From Oligoflexia bacterium (GTDB lineage Bacteria > Bdellovibrionota > Bdellovibrionia > JABDDW01): 64,000 bases of DNA. The position numbers and the translations under genes are program-made. This document shows positions 16,981-25,059 of this stretch, piece by piece. Where the stretch lies: assembly GCA_016715815.1 (NCBI GenBank), contig JADJXN010000002.1:310001-374000 (forward strand), in the 5' to 3' direction. Positions within the stretch are counted from its first letter, which is position 1; each line of letters opens with the position of its first letter. The notes beneath the pieces were generated by a model. The model worked only from the letters and a program-made list of their open reading frames with translations. It had not been told where the DNA came from and ran no database searches.

Positions 16981-17770
16981 TAAAATAAAGATACTAGAAA
17001 GAGCGACATTGTTTTGTGTCGCTCTTTTTTTATTTCCCCTGCTTTTAAATGCTCAAACAAGGTTAAGAGCAGTAAAAGAAGCAGAAAATCTAACCTTAAT
17101 ACAAGATCGCGCCCAGGCGTGCAGCACGCTTTTAAAGGCCTATACAAAAACAGCCAATAAAGCATACAAAAAAATATTTAAAGAAAAGCTGTTTTACTTT
17201 GCATCTAACTTTTATTCCGAAAAAGGATTTCAATTATACTTAAGGGGCAAGGAGCACTTCGCAAAAAAAAATTATTCAGAAGCAATTGATTCTTTTAATG
17301 AGGCCGATGCTTACGAAAAATCAAACACAGAAATTCTAAACTTTTTAACTTTAAGCTATTTGGGTGCGGGCAAATTTTCTGAAGCACAAAGCGCAATTAA
17401 AACAGTAAAAACAATAAACCCACTGAGCGCGGCGCACCATATTAATCAATCACGTCTTTATTATGCGCAAGAAGAGTGGGGGCAATTACTTGAGGCATTA
17501 GAAGCGCAACAAAAAGAAGGGTTTAAAGCAACGCAAGAACAAGCATTTTTTAAACTAGTAGCGCAAGTAAAAGCATTAAAAGCAGATGCGGCCCTTAAAC
17601 AACTAGAGGCGGGCTTAAGTCGGTTTAAGAAGTATCCTGATATTTATTACTTTATCAGTGAGTATTTAACTGGTGAGAAAAAGGATAACGCGATAAAAGA
17701 GTATAATCAGTTGTGCAAAAAACAAAACTTAAGAGAGAAAGACTTTTTATTATGCAAAAAAGCAAAGTAA
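16940..17770 (+). CDS. Secreted tetratricopeptide-repeat protein
   Basis: The frame encodes up to 276 residues with a signal segment (ATLFCVALFLFPLLLNAQ, about residues 22-39) and then TPR helices (GKEHFAKKNYSEAIDSFNEA, LTLSYLGAGKFSEAQSAIKT, HINQSRLYYAQEEWGQLLEA). The start is uncertain. ATG 16940 overlaps the previous gene by 41 bases and gives a long n-region. TTG at 16964 gives a good signal peptide with positive charges, and TTG at 17009 gives a very short one. None has a strong ribosome site. A terminator hairpin lies over codons for the signal segment. It probably acts in the periplasm as a scaffold; partners are unknown. Confidence 0.7.
   Translation: MLNLSLLALPEKINKIKILERATLFCVALFLFPLLLNAQTRLRAVKEAENLTLIQDRAQACSTLLKAYTKTANKAYKKIFKEKLFYFASNFYSEKGFQLYLRGKEHFAKKNYSEAIDSFNEADAYEKSNTEILNFLTLSYLGAGKFSEAQSAIKTVKTINPLSAAHHINQSRLYYAQEEWGQLLEALEAQQKEGFKATQEQAFFKLVAQVKALKADAALKQLEAGLSRFKKYPDIYYFISEYLTGEKKDNAIKEYNQLCKKQNLREKDFLLCKKAK
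17001..17031 (+). terminator. Rho-independent terminator lying inside the next coding region
   Basis: A perfect 8-bp stem GAGCGACA (17001-17008) and TGTCGCTC (17017-17024) encloses an 8-base loop and is followed by seven T (17025-17031). It lies 20 bases past the stop at 16980, the normal place for a terminator of that gene. The same bases also encode part of the hydrophobic signal segment of the TPR gene in the frame that runs through here. Confidence 0.8.
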
Positions 17771-17940
17771 TCAAACTTATTATCTTAGTTTTTAGTATTG
17801 CCAGTTGCGGGGTTAAAACAGACCCAATTCCGCCGGTAAAGCCTGTTGATATTGGATACGGAAAGCCTGTTTACAAAAGTGAAAAAGAAAAAAATAAAAT
17901 AAAAAACAAAGCCTCACGAAGCTCTGATGAAGAAGAATAA
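17752..17940 (+). CDS. Small lipoprotein next to dapF, LptM-like candidate
   Basis: A 62-residue lipoprotein precursor: MQKSKVIKLIILVFSIASCG with lipobox SIASC, then a short proline-rich and very basic/acidic tail (TDPIPPVKP, KSEKEKNKIKNK). Start at 17752 is preferred over an in-frame ATG at 17713 because it gives a normal signal peptide. In E. coli the tiny lipoprotein LptM (YifL), with a CGxKGPL-type start after the lipid Cys, is encoded directly before dapF and helps mature LptD. The same place and a similar CGVKTDPIPP start are seen here. Assignment to LptM is inference only. Confidence 0.6.
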   Translation: MQKSKVIKLIILVFSIASCGVKTDPIPPVKPVDIGYGKPVYKSEKEKNKIKNKASRSSDEEE

Positions 17941-18745
17941 AATATATTTCACAAAAATGACAGCAGCAGGGAACGACTTCATAATTATTGACGCCCGTGC
18001 AAAAAAAAATCCCAAGCCAAAGAGAAAAGAATTTGCAAAAAAAATATGTGACAGGCACTTTGGCGTTGGGGCTGACGGCTTATTTTTTATAGAAAAGGCA
18101 AAGAACAAAGAAAACAATTTTGCCTGGGATTTTTATAATGCCGATGGGAGCATTGCGGAAATGTGCGGCAATGGCGCTAGATGCGTTGCCAGATATTGCT
18201 TTGATAATAAAATTGCACCCAAAAAAATGAAATTTGAAACTTTGTCGGGCGTTGTGGGGGCAGAGGTTTTTAAAAACCAAATAAAAATACAAATGCCGAA
18301 AATTAAAATAATTTTTAAATCAATTAATATTCCATCGGAGCTAAATGAAAAAATAAATGCAACGTATTTAACTGCGGGGGTTCCACACATTGTTAAAGAA
18401 AACTCAGATTGGAGCCAAGAGTATCTTTTTGATGTGGGAGAATTTTTAAGAAACCATGCCTCTTTAGAAAAAACAAACGGCGCAAATGCTACTTTTTTTG
18501 AAATAATAGGGCCATCAAAAATTCAAGCCGCCACTTTTGAAAGAGGGGTTGAAGATATAACTTTGGCTTGTGGAACAGGGGCAGTTGCCGCGGCAGTGGC
18601 GGCAAGCCTAAGGGGAGAAAAAAGCCCGATAAAAGTAAATATGCCGGGCGGTACAATGACCGTGGTGCTGAGTTCTGATTTACAAAGCGCTGAATTAATA
18701 GGCGAGGCAGAGTATATTTGTAATGGGGAGATTCTTTTTGGGTAA
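17927..18745 (+). CDS. dapF: Diaminopimelate epimerase
   Basis: DapF converts LL- to meso-diaminopimelate for peptidoglycan and lysine. The two active-site cysteines are both present: EMCGNGARC near residue 78-86 and TLACGTGAVAAAVA near 208-222. The N terminus KMTAAGNDFIIID is typical. At 272 residues the length is normal. It overlaps the small lipoprotein by 14 bp and dapA by at least 8 bp. It is the first of four consecutive lysine-pathway genes. Confidence 0.96.
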   Translation: MKKNKIYFTKMTAAGNDFIIIDARAKKNPKPKRKEFAKKICDRHFGVGADGLFFIEKAKNKENNFAWDFYNADGSIAEMCGNGARCVARYCFDNKIAPKKMKFETLSGVVGAEVFKNQIKIQMPKIKIIFKSINIPSELNEKINATYLTAGVPHIVKENSDWSQEYLFDVGEFLRNHASLEKTNGANATFFEIIGPSKIQAATFERGVEDITLACGTGAVAAAVAASLRGEKSPIKVNMPGGTMTVVLSSDLQSAELIGEAEYICNGEILFG

Positions 18746-19592
18746 AAATTTTTTTACGGGAATTTCAACAGCACTTATAACGCCATTTAAAAATGCGGAG
18801 GTGGATTTCTCGTCTTTAAAAAAGCTAATAAAATTTCAGCTGGATTCAAAAATTCAAGGTTTTGTTGTTTTAGGCTCAACAGCGGAGTCGGCCACCTTAA
18901 CCCTGAATGAAAAACAAAGTATTGTAGATTTTGTCATTTCCGAGGTAGCGGGCCAGGTTCCTATAGTGGTTGGGACGGGAACAAATAATACCGCTGAAAG
19001 CTGTGCTCTAACAGCCATGTTTGATAAAAAAAACATATCAGGTTTTTTATTAGTAACTCCTTATTACAATAAACCGCCTCAGCGGGGCCTGCTAAAGCAC
19101 TTTAAACAAATAAGTACTAAAACCCAAAAGCCCGTTATTTTATATAACGTCCCTTCAAGAACTGTGATTAGTATTGATGTGGATACAACATTAAAAAAAC
19201 TAACTAGTATTAAGAATATTTGTGGAATTAAAGAGGCATCTGGGGATTTAAAAATAATAAAAAAAATTATTAATAAAAAATTCAACAATTTTAGTGTCAT
19301 TTCAGGGGATGATGAGACCTTCCCCGATGCAATGGGGCTTGGGGCTGATGGCGTCATAAGCGTTGTTTCTCACATCATTCCTAAGCAGTGCTTAAATTAT
19401 AAAAAAGATAAAAAATTAATTGTTGATGTTTCAAAAGCGCTTTTTGTGGAATCAAATCCTATACCAGTTAAGTATGCGCTATTTAAAATGGGGATTATTT
19501 CTCATAATGAATTAAGATTGCCCCTTGTAAGCCTAGATAAAAAACTTCATAAAAATATGGACCAAATGCTTAAAAAGTGGAGTTTATTATGA
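18723..19592 (+). CDS. dapA: 4-hydroxy-tetrahydrodipicolinate synthase
   Basis: DapA condenses pyruvate with aspartate semialdehyde. The TIM-barrel sequence shows FFTGISTALITPF at the start, GSTAESATLTLNEK (the TGE/TAES substrate loop), Tyr in YYNKPPQRGLL, YNVPSRT, and the Schiff-base Lys in ICGIKEASGD near residue 167. The ATG at 18723 has a poor ribosome site; TTG at 18738 has GGGGAG seven bases upstream and gives the usual short N terminus, so it may be the true start. It overlaps dapF and dapB. Confidence 0.95.
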   Translation: MGRFFLGKNFFTGISTALITPFKNAEVDFSSLKKLIKFQLDSKIQGFVVLGSTAESATLTLNEKQSIVDFVISEVAGQVPIVVGTGTNNTAESCALTAMFDKKNISGFLLVTPYYNKPPQRGLLKHFKQISTKTQKPVILYNVPSRTVISIDVDTTLKKLTSIKNICGIKEASGDLKIIKKIINKKFNNFSVISGDDETFPDAMGLGADGVISVVSHIIPKQCLNYKKDKKLIVDVSKALFVESNPIPVKYALFKMGIISHNELRLPLVSLDKKLHKNMDQMLKKWSLL

Positions 19593-20236
19593 AAAAAACA
19601 TTCATAAGCATTCAGGGTATAAATGGCCGCATGGGCAAAAAGATTAAAATTATTGCGGCGAAAAACAAAAACGTAGAAGTTTTAAAAGATTTCTTAAAAA
19701 ACAAAACACAAGTTGTTGTTGATTTTTCAAGCCCTCAAGGCGCAATGGCCGCACTAAAATGGGCACAGCTTAATAAAAAGCCAATTATAATTGGAACCAC
19801 TGGGTTTAAAAATAAGGAATTTAAAAAAATAAAAATGGCCGCAAAAAAAATTCCAGTTTTATATGCGCCCAATATGAGTCCCGGAATTAATTTGATAATA
19901 AAGATTCTAAAAGATGTCCCGCAAAAGCGTTATAATAAAATTAAAATTATTGAAACTCATCACACAAAGAAAAAAGACAAGCCCAGTGGAACGGCAATTA
20001 AAATAAAAAATGTTTTAAGAGACAACGTGCCTATTTTAAGTATTCGCAAAGGGGATGTTGTCGGTGAGCATGAAGTTATTTTTGAAAATAAAAACGAAAG
20101 ACTTATTATAAAACACCAGGCGCTTAACAGAGAGGTGTTTGCAAGCGGAGCTCTTGAGGCGGCCAAATGGATTAAAAACAAAAGGCCAGGGCTTTATGCC
20201 TTTGAAGACATATTTGGAGACAAAACATGGCAATAG
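19589..20236 (+). CDS. dapB: 4-hydroxy-tetrahydrodipicolinate reductase (short form)
   Basis: DapB reduces the DapA product using NAD(P)H. Motifs: nucleotide-binding IQGINGRMGKKI at the N terminus, VVVDFSSPQGA, IIGTTGF, APNMSPGIN, ETHHTKKKDKPSGTA (catalytic His and Lys region). At about 215 residues it is shorter than the 270 of E. coli; the missing part lies between the GRMG motif and VVVDFS, a reduction also known in Thermotoga-type DapB. Start at 19589 is supported by GGAG six bases upstream. The protein is strikingly lysine-rich, like dapF and dapA here. Confidence 0.93.
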   Translation: MKKTFISIQGINGRMGKKIKIIAAKNKNVEVLKDFLKNKTQVVVDFSSPQGAMAALKWAQLNKKPIIIGTTGFKNKEFKKIKMAAKKIPVLYAPNMSPGINLIIKILKDVPQKRYNKIKIIETHHTKKKDKPSGTAIKIKNVLRDNVPILSIRKGDVVGEHEVIFENKNERLIIKHQALNREVFASGALEAAKWIKNKRPGLYAFEDIFGDKTWQ

Positions 20237-21396
20237 AGTATGCAAATAGAATTAAAAGGCTGCCAGCTTATATTTTTGCAAGGTTAGATGAGCTAAAAAA
20301 GGAAAAAGAAAAAACTGGGGCTGAAGTTATTAGTTTTGGTGTTGGCGACCCAGATTTGCCAGCGCCAGAGAAAGTAATAAAAAAGCTCCACGAGGCGAGC
20401 TTGAAACCTAAAAGCAACAGGTACCCTTCTTATGCGGGGATGCCGGAGTTGCGAGAAGCCATTAGCCAATGGTATGAAGCAAGATTTAATGTGAGTCTTA
20501 ATCCGCAAACAGAAGTCTTGGTTTTGTGTGGTTCAAAAGAGGGGCTAGCTCACATACCCCAGGCCTTTATTAATGAGGGAGACGGCGTGCTTGTGCCCTC
20601 ACCCGGTTACCCCGTTTATAATACAGCAACAATAATGTCCGGTGGAGTTTCTATTTCAGTGCCACAAAGAGAGGAAAAAAAGTTTTTACCAGATTTTGAA
20701 ATTATAGACAGAAGACTTATGGATAAAGCAAAAATGCTTTTTTTAAACTTTCCTTGTAACCCAACGAGCAAAGTCGTTGATGTAAATTATTTTGAAGATG
20801 TTTTAGATTTGTCACAAAAAAGAGAGCTTATTGTTTGTCACGACAATGCATATTCAGAAATTTATTATGACCAAAAAAGACCGCCGAGCATTTTGCAGGC
20901 CCAAAAAGCAAAAGAGGCTCATGTTGTAGAGTTTCACTCGCTTTCAAAGACATTTAACATGGCGGGCTTTAGAGTGGGTTTTGTTGTTGGGAATAAAAAA
21001 ATTATTGAAGCCCTTGCCAAAGTAAAAACCAATATTGACTCCGGAGTTTACAACCCCATTCAGGAGGCCGCCATTGTGGCGCTATCACAATGTTGGAAAG
21101 AGTGTGATGAATTTAGAGAAATTTATCAAAAACGAAGAGACTATTTTTGTGCTGAACTAAAAAAACTTAAAATTGAATTTAATATTCCTGAGGCGAGCTT
21201 TTATGTTTGGGCTAAAGTTCCAAAAGGTTTTAGTTCAGAAAGTTTTTCAGAGTACTTAATAAAAGAAGCGGGCGTTATGGTAACCCCCGGAACAGGTTTT
21301 GGGCAAGAAGGACAAGGTTTTGTGCGGTTTGCATTAACTATTGAATTAGATAAAATAAGCCTTGGTTTAGAAAAAATAGCAAAGGTACTAAAATAA
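20227..21396 (+). CDS. dapL: LL-diaminopimelate aminotransferase (DapL type)
   Basis: This fold-type I PLP enzyme transfers an amino group straight onto tetrahydrodipicolinate, bypassing the succinyl/acetyl branch. Evidence: FGVGDPDLPAP, YPSYAGMPELREA, GSKEGLAHIP, PSPGYPVYNT, FPCNPTSK, CHDNAYSEIYYD, and the PLP lysine in FHSLSKTFNMAGFRVG at about residue 237. DapL versus other aspartate-type aminotransferases is decided by context: it overlaps dapB by 10 bp at the end of dapF-dapA-dapB, and no dapD, dapC or dapE is present. Length (389) fits. Confidence 0.92.
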   Translation: MAIEYANRIKRLPAYIFARLDELKKEKEKTGAEVISFGVGDPDLPAPEKVIKKLHEASLKPKSNRYPSYAGMPELREAISQWYEARFNVSLNPQTEVLVLCGSKEGLAHIPQAFINEGDGVLVPSPGYPVYNTATIMSGGVSISVPQREEKKFLPDFEIIDRRLMDKAKMLFLNFPCNPTSKVVDVNYFEDVLDLSQKRELIVCHDNAYSEIYYDQKRPPSILQAQKAKEAHVVEFHSLSKTFNMAGFRVGFVVGNKKIIEALAKVKTNIDSGVYNPIQEAAIVALSQCWKECDEFREIYQKRRDYFCAELKKLKIEFNIPEASFYVWAKVPKGFSSESFSEYLIKEAGVMVTPGTGFGQEGQGFVRFALTIELDKISLGLEKIAKVLK

Positions 21397-21398
21397 TA

Positions 21399-21881
21399 AT
21401 GGCAATAGCAATTATATCTGTCAGCGCAAACGGACCAAAAAAGAAAGAGCTAATAGGACAGTTTTTAGAGCGCGTTTCGGCGGGCGCTCAAATTATAAAA
21501 ACAAGTCATTTATACGAAACTTTTGATAATAAAGAGCTTCGTGCCGCCTCTTTTTTTTCACTAGTTTTAAGTGTAGAAACAGATATGACGGCAAGATTGT
21601 TTTATGAGTTTTTATCCCAAATTTTAATGCAACTAGATGGGGACGAGAAACTAGAGTGCTTATTAGTAGATTATAGAGGGCACATAGAAAGAACTCCCAA
21701 ATTAACGCTGCCCCACCCAGAATGCCATAAAAAAGCCTATATCATGATCCCTCTCTCAGAAATGGAGCCAGAGTGGGAGCATCCTGTGCTAAAAAAGAAG
21801 GCAAGCGAGCTTGCCCAAGAGGTATTTTGGCCTGGCTGGGGTAGTTTTTATGCATCAAAAGAAAGCTTGCTTGATTTTTAA
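21399..21881 (+). CDS. FolK-like protein with degenerate catalytic motif
   Basis: A 160-residue protein that resembles 6-hydroxymethyl-7,8-dihydropterin pyrophosphokinase in its second half: TPKLTLPHPECHKKAYIMIP followed by LSEMEPEWEHPVL is the FolK C-terminal block. The start, AIISVSANGPKKKELIGQFL, is a worn version of the FolK N terminus (normally LGSN). The catalytic RxxDxD stretch expected just before the LTLPHP block is replaced by LECLLVDYRGHIE, with no Asp pair. It may have lost pterin kinase activity or act on something else. It lies 2 bases after dapL, in the same operon. Confidence 0.65.
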   Translation: MAIAIISVSANGPKKKELIGQFLERVSAGAQIIKTSHLYETFDNKELRAASFFSLVLSVETDMTARLFYEFLSQILMQLDGDEKLECLLVDYRGHIERTPKLTLPHPECHKKAYIMIPLSEMEPEWEHPVLKKKASELAQEVFWPGWGSFYASKESLLDF

Positions 21882-21929
21882 TTAGCTCAAGACTAGAAAC
21901 TTAATTACAGAGATTATTTCGGAGGAAAA

Positions 21930-22586
21930 ATGAAGTTTTATATTGATAGTGCAGACATAAAAGAAATTAGAGAAGGCCTTAGCCTTGGGCTGTGTGATGG
22001 TGTTACAACAAACCCGAGCTTAGTGGCAAAAACAGGCAAAGATTTTAAAGAAGTTATAAAGGAAATATGTAAAGAAGTAAATGGGCCCATCTCTGCAGAG
22101 GTAGTAAGTCTTGAGGCTAATAAAATGTATGAAGAGGGTCGAGAGCTTGCAAAAATACATGACAACATTGTTGTAAAAATCCCGATGGGTACAGAAGGTC
22201 TAAAGGCAGTTAAAAGATTTTCTCAAGAAAGAATTAGAACAAATGTAACACTTATTTTTTCTCCTCTTCAGGCGCTTTTATGTGCAAAAGCAGGCGCAAG
22301 CTTTGTTAGCCCATTTGTTGGAAGGCTTGATGATGTGGGAGCTGTGGGTATGGATTTAATAAAAACAATCAGAACCATTTATGATAACTACAAATTTCCA
22401 ACAGAAATTTTAGTGGCTAGTGTTAGAAATCCAATACATGTTCTTGATGCAGCCCTTGCGGGAGCAAATATCGCAACCATACCAATTTCTGTTGCAAAAG
22501 CCCTAGCAAATCACCCGCTGACGGATAAAGGCATTCAGCTATTTTTGAAGGACTGGGAAAAGGTTCCTAAACAGCCCAATGCTTAA
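21930..22586 (+). CDS. Transaldolase, TalC/fructose-6-phosphate aldolase-like
   Basis: A 218-residue short-form transaldolase of the pentose phosphate pathway. MKFYIDSADIKEI, GVTTNPSLVAKTG, ISAEVVS and the Schiff-base Lys in NIVVKIPMGTEGLKA (about residue 86) are all family marks, along with SPFVGRLDD and ASVRNPIHV. Short transaldolases and F6P aldolases cannot be told apart with certainty; a Glu or Gln at the key position would need structural comparison. A strong GGAGG site precedes the ATG by 6 bases. It overlaps the next lipoprotein gene by 8 bp. Confidence 0.92.
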   Translation: MKFYIDSADIKEIREGLSLGLCDGVTTNPSLVAKTGKDFKEVIKEICKEVNGPISAEVVSLEANKMYEEGRELAKIHDNIVVKIPMGTEGLKAVKRFSQERIRTNVTLIFSPLQALLCAKAGASFVSPFVGRLDDVGAVGMDLIKTIRTIYDNYKFPTEILVASVRNPIHVLDAALAGANIATIPISVAKALANHPLTDKGIQLFLKDWEKVPKQPNA

Positions 22587-23037
22587 AAAAAAAATTCTAG
22601 GCTTAAGTTTGATGCTCATCGGGTGCTCCAGCGCTAATGTGGCATCTGGCCCACAAAACTATGCATTTACCTCAGTCGTGTCTGCAGTTGAGAAAGCAAT
22701 GAGCATGGGTATTCAAAAAACAAGCCCAAATCATAGAGAATTCTACTCCCGTCCATTTTTGGTTAAGCAAAGTAAATTTGCTTTAAATGAGGGGCTTCAT
22801 GAAAGGGGCCTGGCAAAAGTGGTCATCCTGGGCGAAAGCCGGCCCTATACACTGGATGTTGAAGTGAGTATTCAAAGAGCAAAAGTCAAAAAAGATAAAG
22901 CAGAAATTCAAAACCATGAATATAGCCACCAAAGGTATGACAAACGGCTAGCCAATGATTTAATTTTAAAGATAATTTCAATTTTGGATAAGCGAGAGAG
23001 AAATAAAAACGTCGTTGACGATTTCAGATCCTTCTAG
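22579..23037 (+). CDS. Lipoprotein of unknown function (152 aa)
   Basis: The precursor begins MLKKKILGLSLMLIGCSSAN with the lipobox LIGC at about residues 13-16. The mature part is a compact alpha/beta region with VVILGESRPYTLDVEVSIQR, followed by a basic helical end. I do not recognise a family. It overlaps the transaldolase stop by 8 bp and is probably co-translated. No disulfide cysteines besides the lipid Cys. Confidence 0.75.
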   Translation: MLKKKILGLSLMLIGCSSANVASGPQNYAFTSVVSAVEKAMSMGIQKTSPNHREFYSRPFLVKQSKFALNEGLHERGLAKVVILGESRPYTLDVEVSIQRAKVKKDKAEIQNHEYSHQRYDKRLANDLILKIISILDKRERNKNVVDDFRSF

Positions 23038-23091
23038 TTAAAATTTAATAGGATAGTCAAATACTTACATTCAACTAAGGAAGGTTGAAAC

Positions 23092-25059
23092 TTGAAGCTT
23101 TTATTATCTGCATTTTTTTGGCCATTTTATTCTTGGTTAGCTATGTCGCTAGTTGCGCCAACAACTATTACCGGGCCAACATTTTTGCGTATTCAAGAAA
23201 AAGATGCATTAAGAATAACCATTTCCAAAAACTCCCCACCACTTGCAGCGCTTAGCGATGAGGTTTTGGCCCAAGTAAGTATTGAGCCAGTTGAGGAAAT
23301 AAAGATTGATAAAAACTCGGTGGAAATATCAGTTGGTAATAAAAACTATTGGCCCACATTAAAAAAATACTCTGATGAATTTGAAAAAGAACAAAAAAGA
23401 AGAATTGAAATAATTGAGCAAAACGCACAAGAAATAAAAAATCCAAAAACGATCATTGCAAGCGACGGAGACTTTAAAATATCTAAGCTTGTGCGCTTAG
23501 TAGAGCCGGTAAAAGAAACATATCAAAGAAATATTGTGGCTCAGCAAGATACAAGACGCCAAAAGTTGAAAAATGAAAACCCCATACACATACAGGCGCT
23601 TGACGGCGAAGTGTTAAAAGAGACTACAAGTATTATGGGGCAGGTTGAATTTACTGGTGGCCTGGCTCTGGTTGAAAATACAAACTCATTAAGAGTTTTT
23701 TGGAAAACAGCTTTAAATGAAAAAGACGCTGATCTTGATTCTTCAAGTGGGAAATTTTTAATTCAAGTTCCAAATGCTAACGTTGGAAAGCTTCAAGCAC
23801 ATTTATATGACAGCAGTAAAAATATAATTGGTATAGGAAGTGTTGATTTAACTGAATACTCAGAGCTTAATCAATTAATTAAACTTGTAGTAGAGCCCGT
23901 TGAGTCGTCTAAGGGCGGACAAGTTATCAGCGCATATAGTTTTGATAAATATAAAGTTAATGTGCCGGGAGCAGAGGTTTTTGGGCCGGCCCTTACCAGG
24001 GAGGCCGCAGACTACAAAGGTGTGTACAAGTTGGCACAATTAGGTGGTAGTTCAACACATGTGCTTTTAGCGCTTGCACCCGATCATTGGCAAACACTGA
24101 AAATTGTTGATACAGCTATTAAGCAAACCATTTCACTGTTTCCAAATAAAATGCTTCAAAACTTTTTTGAAATTATTAATCAACAAGAAAATTCCAGTGA
24201 GTACGGAGTTATTTGGGGGAAAGCATTAAAAAGAGGCGGGCCGCTTTCTGGGGTTGAGGTAAAACTGTCTGAGTACTCACAAGCCGTGGGCCCTATTTAT
24301 TTTAATGAACTTTTTCTACCAGATAAAAATTTAACAAAAACATCAAGCAATGGAATGTTTGCTTTTGTAAAAGTAAACAAGGGGCTGCATGTTTTATACT
24401 CAAAACTAGATAAAAATCTGCTTCCCAGCACTGTTATTACGGTGGCGCCAAGTACTGTGAGCCAAGTTGATATTCAAGCAAAATCAATTGAAGTTGCAGG
24501 CTCCATAGTTGACCCTGTTTTCAACCATGGTTTAAATGCAAAAGGGTCTATTATAGGTCTTGATGGAGAATTTGGTATAGATGCAAATAATGGTTTTAAG
24601 TTTAAAATTCCATCACAAGATGCGGTTATTTACTTTAACTTTGATTTGGGGCCAGAATTTTATTTAACAAGGGCCTCTGTGGCGCGCTCGCTGGCAAAAA
24701 ATACCGTGGCCTTTGCTATTAGAAAAGCCTGGCTAGATGAAGAGCTTAAAAAAACGCCAATTAAGCAAAGCCCCAAATTGGGTTTGGTTTTTGGAGAAAT
24801 AACTGGCAACCAATTTGTTGTCACCCTTGATAATGAGAGAGTTTTAGATGAAAATATTTTTTACTTTAATGAAAAAAATGAAATTGCAGTTTCTAAAGAC
24901 GAATCAAATTTAAATGGCGGAAGGTTTTTAATTACAAATGTGGAGCCGGGCCTACACACGCTTTTAGTTACTTCAAGTGACGGACAAATTACAAACACGA
25001 AGCTTTTTATCGCAGAAGCAGGCTCGGCAAGCACGTTTAGCTTCGCCCTTAAGCGCTAA
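23092..25059 (+). CDS. Large secreted protein with carboxypeptidase-regulatory-like beta-sandwich modules
   Basis: A 655-residue protein starting at TTG 23092 with AAGGAAGG 7 bases upstream. An export signal at residues 3-25 is likely. Residues about 90-170 are charged and helical. From about 190 on the sequence is beta-rich, with at least four modules. One of them (WGKALKRGGPLSGVEVKLSE ... TSSNGMFAFVKV) is close to the CarboxypepD_reg fold, and the last is near 560-650 (FGEITGNQFVVTLDNE ... LHTLLVTSSDG). Such proteins are commonly surface or periplasmic scaffolds. No catalytic motif is visible. Its stop overlaps that of the convergent transglycosylase. Confidence 0.7.
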   Translation: MKLLLSAFFWPFYSWLAMSLVAPTTITGPTFLRIQEKDALRITISKNSPPLAALSDEVLAQVSIEPVEEIKIDKNSVEISVGNKNYWPTLKKYSDEFEKEQKRRIEIIEQNAQEIKNPKTIIASDGDFKISKLVRLVEPVKETYQRNIVAQQDTRRQKLKNENPIHIQALDGEVLKETTSIMGQVEFTGGLALVENTNSLRVFWKTALNEKDADLDSSSGKFLIQVPNANVGKLQAHLYDSSKNIIGIGSVDLTEYSELNQLIKLVVEPVESSKGGQVISAYSFDKYKVNVPGAEVFGPALTREAADYKGVYKLAQLGGSSTHVLLALAPDHWQTLKIVDTAIKQTISLFPNKMLQNFFEIINQQENSSEYGVIWGKALKRGGPLSGVEVKLSEYSQAVGPIYFNELFLPDKNLTKTSSNGMFAFVKVNKGLHVLYSKLDKNLLPSTVITVAPSTVSQVDIQAKSIEVAGSIVDPVFNHGLNAKGSIIGLDGEFGIDANNGFKFKIPSQDAVIYFNFDLGPEFYLTRASVARSLAKNTVAFAIRKAWLDEELKKTPIKQSPKLGLVFGEITGNQFVVTLDNERVLDENIFYFNEKNEIAVSKDESNLNGGRFLITNVEPGLHTLLVTSSDGQITNTKLFIAEAGSASTFSFALKR

